Shown: piece by piece, positions 10,377 through 20,172 of the stretch | Numbering within the stretch: the first letter of the stretch is position 1 | How the letters are laid out: each line of letters starts with the position of its first letter | Origin: Montifringilla adamsi | Lineage: Eukaryota > Chordata > Aves > Passeriformes > Passeridae | Direction of reading: 5' to 3' | Length of the DNA stretch: 64,000 nt | Assembly: GCA_017590115.1 (NCBI GenBank) | Contig: JAGGNK010008737.1 | Location: forward strand, 1 to 64,000 | Position numbers and translations under genes: made by a program | The notes under the pieces: generated by a model | The model's input: the letters and a program-made list of their open reading frames with translations, nothing else | What the model was told of the DNA's origin: nothing | The model's database searches: none

Positions 10377-10647
10377 AAAGGATGTATTATCTTTGTAAGG
10401 AAGGTCAGATCTCTCAGGTAGTATTTAAGAGGGTTGCTAGAGTATGTAGGAAAAAACATTAGGGAGGCTAAAGCTCAGTTTGAACTTAGCACAGCGACTT
10501 TTGTAAAGGATAATAAAAAATGTTTTTATAAATGGTAAAAAGAAGAGTAAGACTAACCTTTGTTCTTTATTAGATGCAGAAAGGAACTTAGTAACTGCAG
10601 ATGAGGAGAAGGCAGAGGTACTTAACAGCTTCTTTGTCTCAGTTTTC
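10377..10647 (+). other. Divergent tract within near-identical duplicate
   Basis: Between 10377 and 10647 copy B differs from copy A (6692-6965) by roughly 30 substitutions plus small indels, about one base in ten, while the flanking kilobases are almost identical. Both versions still read as CR1 RT N-terminal region, so the tract is homologous but comes from a different CR1. It is best explained by gene conversion from another CR1, or by a chimeric assembly. Confidence 0.85.
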
Positions 10648-11416
10648 AGTGGGAAGACTTGCCTTCAGGATAACTGTCCTCTTTGGTTGGTAGATGATAT
10701 CAGGGAGCAGAATGGTTCCCCCATTATCCAAGAGGAGGTAGTCAGAGAACTGCTGAGATGCTTGGATATTCATAAATCCATTGGACCAGATGGGATCCAT
10801 CCCAAGATGATGAAGGAGCTGGCAGATGAGCTTGAGAAGCCGCTCTCGGTCATTTTTCAGCAGTCCTGGCTCACTGGTGAGGTTCCAGATGACTGGAAGC
10901 TGGCCTGTGTGACACCCATTCATAAAAAGGGTGGGAAGGAGGATCCTGGCAATTATAGGCCGGTTAGCCTGATCTCTGTACCACGTAAGGTTATGGAACA
11001 GTTTATATTGAGTGTCATCACACAGAACGTACAGGATGGCCAGGATATCAGACCCAGCCAGCATGGGTTTAGGAGAGGGAGGTTGTGTTTGACCAACCTG
11101 ATCTTTTATGACCAAGTGACCCACCTGGTGGATGCAGGAAAGGCTATTGATGTTGTGTACCTGGACTTCAGCAAGGCCTTTGACACTGTCTCCCACAGCA
11201 TACTCTTAGAAGAGCTGGCAGCCCATGGCTTGGACAGGTGCACTCTTTGCTGGATTAAGAACTGGCTGGATGGCCGGGCCCAGAAAGTGGTGGTGAATGG
11301 TGCTGCATCCAGCTGGCGGCCAGTCACCAGTGGTGTCCCTCAGGGGTCTGTGTTGGGACCGGTTCTGTTTAATATCTTCATTGATGACATGGATGAGGGG
11401 ATTGAGTCTTTCATTA

Positions 11417-12532
11417 GTAAGTTTGCGGATGACACTAAGCTAGGATTGTGTGCCGATCTGTTGGAGGGTAGGAGGGCTCTGCAGAGAGACTTGGAAAGGT
11501 TGAATGCATGGGCAGTGTCTAACAGGATGAAGTTTAATAAATCCAAGTTCTGAGTCCTGCATTTTGTCTACAATAACCCCCTGCAACATTATAGGCTGGG
11601 GATGGTGCGGCTGGACAGTGCCCAGGCGGAAAGGGACCTGGGGGTACTGGTCAACAGCCAGCTGAATGTGAGCCAGCAGTGTGCCCTGGTGGCCAAGAAG
11701 GCCAATGGCATCCTGGCCTGTATCAGGAATAGTGTGGCCAGCAGGACCAGGAGGTCATCCTTCCCCTGTCCTTGGCACTGGTGAGGCTGCACCTTGCATA
11801 CTGTGTCCAGTTCTGGGGGCCTCAGTTTAGGAAGGATGTTGAGATGCTTGAGCGCATCCAGAGGACGGCAACAAGGCTGGTGAGGGGCTTGGAACACAAG
11901 CCCTATGAGGAACGACTGAGGGAGCTGGGGTTGTTTAGCCTGGAGAAAAGGAGACTCAGAGGTGACATTATTGAGTAAGTTTGCGAATGACACTAAGCTA
12001 GGATTGTGTGCCGATCTGTTGGAGGGTAGGAGGGCTCTGCAGAGAGACTTGGAAAGGTTGAATGCATGGGCAGTGTCTAACAGGATGAAGTTTAATAAAT
12101 CCAAGTTCTGAGTCCTGCATTTTGTCTACAATAACCCCCTGCAACATTATAGGCTGGGGATGGTGCGGCTGGACAGTGCCCAGGCGGAAAGGGACCTGGG
12201 GGTACTGGTCAACAGCCAGCTGAATGTGAGCCAGCAGTGTGCCCTGGTGGCCAAGAAGGCCAATGGCATCCTGGCCTGTATCAGGAATAGTGTGGCCAGC
12301 AGGACCAGGAGGTCATCCTTCCCCTGTCCTTGGCACTGGTGAGGCTGCACCTTGCATACTGTGTCCAGTTCTGGGGGCCTCAGTTTAGGAAGGATGTTGA
12401 GATGCTTGAGCGCATCCAGAGGACGGCAACAAGGCTGGTGAGGGGCTTGGAACACAAGCCCTATGAGGAACGACTGAGGGAGCTGGGGTTGTTTAGCCTG
12501 GAGAAAAGGAGACTCAGAGGTGACATTATCAC
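11417..12532 (+). repeat. 558-bp tandem duplication inside copy B
   Basis: The segment 11417-11974 (from agtaagtttgcg to gacatta) is repeated at 11975-12532. The only difference I saw is gcggatgac versus gcgaatgac. The junction gacattattgagtaag has about five bases of shared catta plus a few extra bases. It duplicates the region just after the RT catalytic motif, including the [16 protein letters not shown] start. Confidence 0.95.
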
Positions 12533-12725
12533 TCTCTACAACTTCCTCAAAGGTGGTTGTAGTCAGGTGGGGGTCGGTCTCTTCCACCGGACAGCAACTG
12601 ACAGAACAAGAGGACACAGTCTCAAGCTGCATCAAGGGAAATATAGGTTGGATATTAGGAAAAAGTTTTTTACAGTGTTAAGAGTTTTTTGCAGGACAAT
12701 GGACATATGTAACATATGCACAATC

Positions 12726-13195
12726 TGATAGTAAAAAGATTTTAAAATCATAGAAAATTCAGGGAGTTAGAAAGAAAGCTAGGCTTAGTAGGCCCTGGGA
12801 AAATGTTAAAAATAGGCCCTGGGAAATGTTAGGCCTTGTGTTTGCCAGATCATGTGAAACTGCACTTGTGTAATCAGTATATGATTGTTAGATGTGATGA
12901 TTATTTAGTAATTAGATGTAATTATTGTTTAGTCATAAGAAGAATCATGAGAAACTATGTTAGGGGTTTGAGGGGGATCACGAGAAATCCATGCTTGGAT
13001 GAAATCAATGTATACAATAGAACAATGTAAGTTTAATAATTAATATGTAAGTTATATAACGATAGAATATAAAAACATGTTCATCCCGAACCCATGGCAG
13101 AGTCAGATTTGGGTCTGTACCCCGACACCCAGAGCTCTCTAATAAAAGCACCTGCATATAATCATTCCGTGATTATGTGTTCCTGAACGCTAACA
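12726..13195 (+). mobile_element. ERV-1 5' LTR
   Basis: Starts tgatagta and ends gaacgctaaca at 13195, immediately before the primer-binding site. The U3-R promoter is visible as gaatataaaaacatg near 13064, and the polyadenylation signal aataaaagc is at 13141. The 3' LTR (19685-20172) matches in order but with many substitutions and indels, especially in the first 120 bp, where this copy holds a small internal repeat of taggccctgggaaa. The divergence points to an old insertion or to recombination between different copies. Confidence 0.92.
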
Positions 13196-13198
13196 TTT

Positions 13199-13216
13199 TG
13201 GTGACCCAGATGGGAC
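13199..13216 (+). other. ERV-1 primer-binding site
   Basis: The sequence tggtgacccagatgggac directly follows the 5' LTR after ttt. Retroviral primer-binding sites start with TGG next to the LTR and pair with the 3' end of a host tRNA. I could not assign the tRNA with confidence. Confidence 0.65.
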
Positions 13217-13373
13217 CCTGTGAGCGCTGCTGAGAGAGTTCGCAACCCTTTCACACTCCAGCCGGCACCAAGGGATTCTCGGGCAGCCCATTGGCCGCAA
13301 CTGTCTCCGCTGCTCATAACGTCCCCGGGAGAGAGGTAAGGTGCTTTTACTTTGGTCTGGTTGCCTGCCAATA

Positions 13374-15242
13374 TGACTCAGCAAAAGCTATGCTTGGTCA
13401 GGCTAAGGAATTCCTGGTGGTATTGCCTAGGTGTGCCGTCTGTTAGACAACCATGAAAGCATTGCAGGCTTGGCATCTGTGGTTTATTGTAGCTGTAACA
13501 TGGAGAAGCTTAAAGGGATTTTGGGTGGCAATGCCTCCATTCCATGAACTTCTCCTTTGGGGTGCTTATTAGCACATTGGAAACAGGGTAATTTTGGGGA
13601 AGAGTTACGAAAGGCTAAGTTGATTGATTATTGTAATACATGGTGGTCAGAATATGTCTTGGAGGATGGTGAAAAGCAGCCAAAGAATGGGTCTTTCCAA
13701 TATAACACCATTTTGCAGTTGATGTAGTTTTGTAAGCAAGAAGGAAAATGGGAGGAGGTTCTGTATGTTGATTTGTTTTTCTATTTACGGGGAAAGCCAG
13801 AATGACAGGTTGAATGTGGATTAATGGTGGTTAGAGCATCTGCAAGTGATAGGTGTGGGGTTTGTGTAAAAGAGAAACGTTGTCTAGAACGTTTGGTGTT
13901 GAAAGAAAGTGTGAGTAGGAAAAACAATACAGATGTTGATTTACAGGTAGCTCCAACAAGACCAGGAAAATCTAACCTTATCCTGCCTGCTTCACCTGCC
14001 CCCATTCTACCATCTGTTCCTACTTCACCTAATTCTATCTTGCCTAGTCCTTCTCCACCCTTCTCTCTTTATCCTCCTCTACCGCTGTCACCTGATGTCT
14101 CTTCCTTGGGAGATGATCAAAATTTAACTGTGATACAAAGGAGGGGGAGATGTAAGTGAAGAAGATAGTGATAGTGGTGAATCAGTGACACCGGTATCTC
14201 ACAGGACTCAAAGTCGGTCAAAACTTGCTCTGGTCTTGGCTAGAAAAGACCTGGGCAGACAAAAGCAGACTGTGATTGCTCCTTTGTGACAAGGAGTAGG
14301 AGTGGAGGGGCCAGTGTTTGTAAAAGTGCCTTTTTCTCCTGTGGATTTAGTAATTTGGAAACAATCAGCTGGGACTTATAGGGAAAATCCTGATAAGGTG
14401 GCACGGGTGGTGAAAATGGTTATGAAAACTCAGAACACAGTTGGGATTATATACAAGTAATATTAGATACTTTAATGGATTCTACTGAGAAAGAGATGGT
14501 ACTTAAGGCAGCCAAGGAAAGGGCAAGGGAGGATATCAGAAATGGACTCATAATAGGAACTGTAGATGATAATTTTCCAACTGAGGATCCAGGGTGGGAT
14601 CCTAATGTACCTGGGCATATGTGGAGACTGAAGAAATATCAGGAGTGGGTCCAAATAGGAGTTCAGAATGCTGTGCCTAAAACTATGAATTGGTCTAAAC
14701 TGTATGAGGTTTGACAGGAAAAGAAAGAATCCCCTACTGTGTTTTTGGAAAGGCTTAAGGAGACAGCAAGGAAATATACAGATCTCCAAATAGACACAGA
14801 ATAAGTGAAGGTTCAACTCACTCTCATATTCCTGGGGCAGTCACAGGATGATATCAGGAGGAAATTGCAAAAATTAGAAGGGGAGGAATTAAGGAATCTG
14901 GATAAATTACTTGAGGTAGCCTAGAAAGTATACAATAATAGGGAAAAGGAGGCTAGTAAAAGGCAGCAGCAAAATCTTTTGGCAGTAATACAAGGAAAAG
15001 GGAACCCAGATTTCAGGGGATGTGGCAGAGGTGGTCGTGGACCGGGTAGAGGCGGGTTTGGCAGGGGCCGTGGAGGACCAGTCATGCAAGGGTTAAGCTT
15101 AAACCAATGTGCGTATTGCAAGTGGGAGGGGCATTGGAAGAGAGAATGCCCAAGCAACCCAAACAAGCGGTTTAACCAGGGCAATCAGTTCCAGCAGGAC
15201 GACGTTGCCAAGGCGATGGTACTGGGCGAGTATCACAGCTGA
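13374..15242 (+). pseudogene. gag: ERV-1 gag, broken
   Basis: Gag polyprotein remains (matrix, proline-rich region, capsid, nucleocapsid). A start MTQQKLCLV at 13374 fits a gag start by position. A proline-rich linker lies at 13980-14100 (SPAPILPSVPTSPNS). The capsid is recognisable at 14475-14930 from NWSKLYEV, SPTVFLERLKE and LNLIFLGQS-like text. Nucleocapsid at 15000-15165 has Arg/Gly-rich GRGGFGRGRGG and one zinc knuckle, CAYCKWEGHWKRECP, complete for C-C-H-C. Stops occur early and at 14713, 14802 and 14922, with frameshifts before 14470. The last codon is TGA at 15240 followed by CTA, and the next gene continues in the same frame. Confidence 0.88.
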
Positions 15243-16967
15243 CTAGGACTGGAATCAGTGCAAGAACCTGTAGTAGCCATACAATTAGGGGATAAAGAGG
15301 TAAAATTCCTGTTGAATACGGGGGCCACGTATTCTGTACTAAATGATTTGCAAGGGCAAATTGGGGGCAAGCAAATAACAATAGTTGGTGCCACAGGGAA
15401 AGAGGAAAATCGGCCATTCTTGCAACCCTTAGATTTGTGTTTCGGGAACAAGGTTTTAACGCATGAATTCTTATATGTCCCTGAGTGTCCAATTCCACTC
15501 TTAGGAAGAGATTTATTAGCAAAACTTGATGTGGTAATAACCTTTGAGAATGGGGAACTTCTAATGAAAATGCCTGAATCAAAGACGGGACAAATTTTAA
15601 TGATCAAAGAAAAACTGGTCCCCTCTATCCCTAGGGAAGTAGAAGATGCAGTCATTCCCTCTCTGTGGGACACAGATATACCAGGAAAATCTAAATTGGC
15701 ACAGCCAGTACATGTAGAGTTAAAAGAAGGGGCGAGGGCTGTACAGGTCAAACAGTATCCCATAAAACCAGAGGCACGGCAAGGAATAGCAAAGATTACT
15801 GATAAATTCTTGAAATACCAAATTCTAGAAGAATGTGAATCAGAATTTAATACACCAATATTTGCGGTAAAGAAACCAAATGGAGAGTATAGATTAGTGC
15901 AGGATTTGAGAGCAATAAATGAAATAACAAAGGACATTTATCCAGTGGTAGCAAATCCCTACACATTGCTGACATCGGTAAAAGAGATATATAAATGATT
16001 TACCATAATTGATCTAAAAGATGCCTTTTTCTGCATATCCCTTGACAAAGAAAGTAGGAAACTGTTTGCCTTTGAATGGGAAAATCCAGGGAATGGAAGA
16101 AAAACCCAGCTCACCTGGAGACGACTTCCACAAGGATACAAGGACTCACCGACCCTATTCAGAAACCAGTTGGCGAAGGAGCTGGAGATTTGGACTGAGA
16201 ATGGGCAAGTACCGAGAGACCAATGCCTGTTGCAGAATGTTGCTGATATACTGATAGCTACAGAAGAAAAAGCAACCTGCATAAAGGTAACGATCGAGAT
16301 TTTAAATTCACTGGGAATGGGAGGTTATAAAGTATCCAGAGAAAAGGCAAAAATTGCCCAACTGACTGTGATCTACCTGGAATGTGAAATTTCACAAGGG
16401 CAATGAAAACTAGGTACTAACCATATCCAAGCTATTTGTGCTATTCCAGAGCCCCAGAATCTACACGAGCTGTGAGTCTTCCTTGGGATAGCAGGGTGGT
16501 GTCACCTGTGGATCAGGGACTATGGACTAATTGGGAAACCCCTGTACAAAGCCCAGAAGATGCAGATATTCACCTGGGGCAAACCACAGAAAGAAGCCTT
16601 CCTAAAATTAAAAGAAGTACTGACAAGTGCTCCAGCATTAGGGTTACCTGATCTGTCTAAAGATTTTCAGCTCTTTGTACATGAAAGGCTTTGCCTAGCA
16701 CTGGGAGTCCTGATCCAACATCTAGGAAGCTGGAAAAGGCTGGTTGGCTATTTTTCCAAACAACTTGACAACCTAAGTGCTGGATGGCCTTCATGTCTCG
16801 GGCAGTCGCAGCCACTGTGATGCTGATACAAGAAGCCACGAAGCTCACTATGGGAAGACACGTAGATGTCTATGTACCGCACATGGTAACCACTGTCTTA
16901 GAGCAGAAGGGAGGGCCATTGGCTATCTCCAAGCAGGATGATAAAATTCCAGGTAATCCTGACTGAG
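15243..16967 (+). pseudogene. pol: ERV-1 protease and reverse transcriptase, broken
   Basis: In frame with gag after one stop. Protease: FLLNTGATYSVLND at 15309-15350, where the catalytic Asp of DTG is Asn, and LLGRDLLAKLD near 15500. Reverse transcriptase from about 15720: KQYPIKPEARQG, KKPNGEYRLVQDLRAIN, IIDLKDAFF, LPQGYKDSPTLF, then LLQNVADILIA at about 16228, where the YVDD catalytic motif has become NVAD. Thumb/connection follows (FTWGKPQKEAFLKLK, VGYFSKQLDN). Stops at 15996 (Trp to TGA), 16404 and 16470 and a frameshift near 16795 break the frame. At 16973 the connection is interrupted by a solo LTR. Both catalytic losses indicate a dead enzyme. Confidence 0.92.
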
Positions 16968-16973
16968 CAAGAT

Positions 16974-17351
16974 TGTCACTGTCATATTTTCTGGAAAATC
17001 TCTTTGCCCAGGATTTTCTCCTGGGAAGCTGAGAAGCCTCAGAGAAAAAGGAAAACAATTTGCTGCTTTGGAATGTGGTTGGAGATTGGTCATTAAGTCA
17101 AAACAAGTCACATGTTGGATAAACAATCACAGGCTGTGTCAAGACTCTGGAAGAGAGTCACAGGTTTTCATTATCATTCTTTGTAACCTTCTGTCTGTAT
17201 CCTTTCTCTAATCTTTAGTATATTTTAGTATAGTTTAGTTTAATATTCTTTAATATAATATATATCATAAAATAATAAATTAGCCTTCTAAGAACATGGA
17301 GTCAGATTCATCAATTTCCTTCCTTTGACGGGGACCCCAGAAACTACCACA
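16974..17351 (+). mobile_element. Solo family K LTR in ERV-1 pol
   Basis: 378 bp, tgtcactgtca to ctaccaca, flanked by the exact 6-bp duplication caagat (16968-16973 and 17352-17357). Removing LTR and one duplicate rejoins the pol frame through EQD-DVTLKTT, the same text as in ERV-7. It has a polyadenylation-like aataataaattag near 17273. It is most like the LTR at 54261. The 6-bp TSD fits a betaretrovirus-like (ERVK) integrase. Confidence 0.93.
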
Positions 17352-18548
17352 CAAGATGATGTCACATTAAAGACAACTAACTTTTTGAATCCAGCTTTGT
17401 TTCTAGGTACCACAACTGAAGAAGGCCCATTAGAGCATGACTGTGTAGAAGTAATAGAGTACACTTATTCGGCGAGAGAAGACCTGAAAGACGTCCCGCT
17501 AGAGCAACCAAAGTGGGAGCTATTCACAGATGGAAGCAGCTTAGTGGAGAATGGAACCAGATACGCTGGATATGCAGTAACAACAATCAGTACAGTAGTG
17601 GAGGCAAAAGCATTACCACCAAATACATCTGCCTAGAAGGCAGGACTGGTTGCCTTAACCAGAGCACTAGAATTGAGTGAAGGGAAAAGGGTAAACATAT
17701 GGACTGACTCCAAGTATGCTTTTGGAGTGGTGCATGTACACGGAGCACTGTGGAAAGAAAGAGGACTACTGTCTTCTCAAAGTACGCACATTAAATATCA
17801 AGATGCAGTCCTGCAATTGATAAAAGCAGTACAAAAACCTGAACAAGTGGCAATTATACACTGTAAAGCACACCAATCAGGAAGCTCCAAAATTTGTGAG
17901 AGAAATTGAAAGGCAGACTGGACAGCTCGACAGGTTGCTCAAGAAGTGCAAACAACGGCATTGATACCTTTAAAACTTAATGTATCTCAATTCAATTTGC
18001 CTCCAAAACCAAAATATTCAGTAGAAGATGAGAGATTGGGACATTTGCTAAATGCACAAAAGAATTCAAAAGGGTAGTATGTAACTACACAAGGGCAAAT
18101 AGTGGTACCCCCCTTGATAATGAGAAAAGTTCTACAAATTAAACATAATGAATGTCATTGGGGTGCAGAGGCGTTAGTAAAATTGCTAAAGCGAAATTTA
18201 ATCTTGGTGCAGATTTTAAAAATGGCCAAATCAGTAATGTCAAAATGTGAGATCTGCTTGAAAAACAACCCAGTAGCTCAGACGACAGGCACAGCTAGGA
18301 AAGGTTCGGGTAGGAATAGAACCAGGAGACTATTGGCAAGTAGATTTTGTAGAATTGCCAAGAACTCTAGGATACAAATATCTGTTAGTGGGGGTTGACA
18401 CATTTTCTGGATGGCCAGAAGGCCTTCCCTGTCACACAGACCAAGCAAAAGAAACAGTTAAGTGGTTACTACATGAGATCATTCCCAGATTCGGGGTGCC
18501 TCTAGGGATATCATCAGATAGGAGCCCCCATTTCATAGCCACTAGTAG
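17352..18548 (+). pseudogene. pol: ERV-1 RNase H and truncated integrase
   Basis: RNase H at 17500-17910 shows WELFTDGSS, ALELSEGKRVNIWTDSKYAF and IIHCKAHQSG, with the acidic residues of TDGSS, LE and TDSKY present; CAG has become TAG at 17634. Integrase starts about 18040, with the zinc-binding HNECHWG and CEIC, then YWQVDFVELP and SSDRSPHF of the catalytic core. The core is cut after PHFIA at about 18540, and the text changes directly to env surface-subunit sequence, so the third catalytic acid and the DNA-binding C-terminal domain are deleted. Frameshift around 18330. Confidence 0.9.
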
Positions 18549-19435
18549 TAGAATGAAGGCAGACAAAGTAAGTTGGTGGGCATGTAATAAAACTTATGAT
18601 TGCACTTCTGATGATGTGGAGATAAAACAAATGCCACCACTGGCAGTAGTCTTACAAATTGGTTGTGCCTGCAGAGGGATCAAACACAAACAAGGTAAAG
18701 TGAATTATAAGATACTAGTGAGATGTAGTAAAAGTACAATCCGAAGTCCAGAACAATTTGTATTGGCAACAAGTGATGGTACCTGGACAACATATCTGCC
18801 TGTAGATGGGAAAGTAAAAGAAATTACTTTGGGCCTCCCTACTTTATGTCCAATTTGGAAAAAGTCCCCATTTAATGGAAAACACAAACTTCTGCAGATA
18901 AGAACAAGATGAGAAGTTCTAGATTATGAAAATCAAGATGAAACTTGGCAAGAACCCTCTAGTGGAGTGAAATTTAGGTGGGCCCTAGAGTCTTTGTTTA
19001 GTCCTATAGCGAATTACCAGAATAGAAAAAATGTTGTACAAACTTACAGGTCAAGTAGATAGACTGGCAAGAGTCACCCGGGAAGGATTTAAAGACCTAA
19101 ACGTGCAATTACAAGCCACCACAAAAATGACTTTACAAAATCAATTTGCCTTAGATTTGTTACTCCTGAAAGAGCATGGAGTGTGTGCATTTTTAAAAGG
19201 ACAAATTGATCATTGCTGCATCCACATCTCAAATGCAACTGCAGATCTAGAATATGATATCAATCAGTTGAAACAAATGGAGTGTGAGGCACAAGAAGAA
19301 CAAAAGGACTTGACTACGAGCTGGTTAGACAAAATCTTCAAAGTGTTAGGATGGAAGGTGAGTTCATGGATTAAGTCTATCATTGAGAGTTTGATAATCT
19401 TAATAATCATGATCTTAGTAATTTGGTTAGTTTAA
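18549..19435 (+). pseudogene. env: ERV-1 env, 5'-deleted
   Basis: Surface-subunit remainder (18549-18912) with several cysteines, then a stop at 18910 and a basic segment before the transmembrane subunit. The transmembrane part is open at 19031-19435: heptad region LTGQVDRLARVTREG, then NQFALDLLLLKEHGVC and a CC pair nine residues further, a second helix, and a hydrophobic anchor SLIILIIMILVIWLV at the C-terminus. The usual spacing in class I Env is six residues between Cys and Cys-Cys, so this copy has about three extra. Signal peptide and most of the receptor-binding half are lost with the integrase deletion. Confidence 0.85.
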
Positions 19436-19673
19436 AACATCCTAAATGGAGAAATACAGAAAAAGACCTCCTGGAACCAAAAGATAATGAAGGTACTGAC
19501 ACGGGACAAGAATCCTAATCCATCATCTTCAGGTCCTCCAGTTCGTGACAGCATCCATGACAATGTTTACAACAGCCACAGATTTGAAGATGATCATCAA
19601 GTATAAACTCAGAAGCCAAAGGACTGTATCAAGTGAAAGCATTTACACATTATAGTGAAGTGAAAATAATTTC

Positions 19674-19684
19674 AAAGGGGGGAA
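19674..19684 (+). other. ERV-1 polypurine tract
   Basis: The purine run aaaggggggaa ends at 19684, directly before the 3' LTR start tgatag. It primes plus-strand DNA synthesis in retroviruses. ERV-7 has the same kind of run (aaaaggggggaaa on its sense strand) before a tgatac LTR start. Confidence 0.88.
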
Positions 19685-20172
19685 TGATAGTATAGGGATA
19701 AAATGTTTCTAAAATCATGGGATATTCAGGGGAGCTGGAAAGAAAGGATGGGCCTGGTAGGCCCTGGGGAAATGTTGGGCTTTACTGGATCATGTGAAAC
19801 TGCACCTGTATAATCATGTAATGACTATGATAAAAGATATGATTGTTATATGATAAATGATATGATTGTTAAATGCAATGATTGGTAATTGGATATAATT
19901 ATTGTTTAATCATAACAAGAATAATGAAAAACAATGTTTGGGGGGTTTGATGGAAATTACAAAAATCCATGCTTGGATGAAATCAATATATACAATAGAA
20001 CAATATAAGTTTAATAATTATTATGTAGTTATATAATGATAAGGGTATAAAAACATGTTCATCCCAAACCCATGTTGGAGTCAGATTTGGGTCTGTACCC
20101 GACACCCAGAGCTCTTCAATAAAAGCACCTGCATATAATCATTCCATGATTATGTGTTTCTGAACGCTAACA
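19685..20172 (+). mobile_element. ERV-1 3' LTR
   Basis: Runs from tgatagtataggg to gaacgctaaca. Has ggtataaaaacatg near 20046 and aataaaagcacc at 20118, both shared with the 5' LTR, and the same 3' terminal 60 bp. The first 100 bp differ considerably from the 5' LTR. It is followed directly by family L3 sequence at 20173. Confidence 0.93.

Larger units (their letters stand above)
8820..12695 (+). pseudogene. CR1 ORF1 tail and ORF2 (copy B), broken
   Basis: Duplicate of 5135-8455. It repeats the ORF1 tail (to 9388), endonuclease (9470-10105), and reverse transcriptase. Because of the divergent tract, the RT frame that was open from 6654 in copy A is open only from 10687 to 11553 here, starting at VDDIREQN. 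It keeps DFSKAFD and FADDTKL. The segment after the catalytic block (11417 on) is present twice in a row. It shares copy A's stop codons in the endonuclease, showing that the element was already dead before duplication. Confidence 0.92.
8820..13059 (+). repeat. Tandem duplication, second copy (4240 bp)
   Basis: Corresponds to 5135-8819, but is 555 bp longer because it carries an internal 558-bp tandem duplication and a 3-bp net loss in a divergent tract at 10377-10647. Unlike copy A, its right edge runs on into the complete LTR and the rest of ERV-1, which suggests copy B holds the original right-hand context and copy A the original left-hand context. Confidence 0.95.
12726..20172 (+). mobile_element. 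ERV-1, gammaretrovirus-like provirus
   Basis: A complete-frame provirus by outline: 5' LTR 12726-13195, primer-binding site 13199, gag, protease, RT, RNase H, truncated integrase joined to env, polypurine tract 19674-19684, 3' LTR 19685-20172. The single nucleocapsid zinc knuckle, gag and pol in one frame, and Env features support a class I (gammaretrovirus-like) origin. It has many stops, a solo LTR in pol and an integrase/env deletion, so it is defective. Flanks do not show a TSD: CR1-derived sequence lies to the left and a family L3 fragment to the right. Confidence 0.93.

Noticed and set aside
15233..15937. Minus-strand frame of 234 codons opposite ERV-1 protease/RT
   Set aside because: Antisense of a clear pol frame; no domain of its own. 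An antisense retroviral gene cannot be excluded but nothing supports it.
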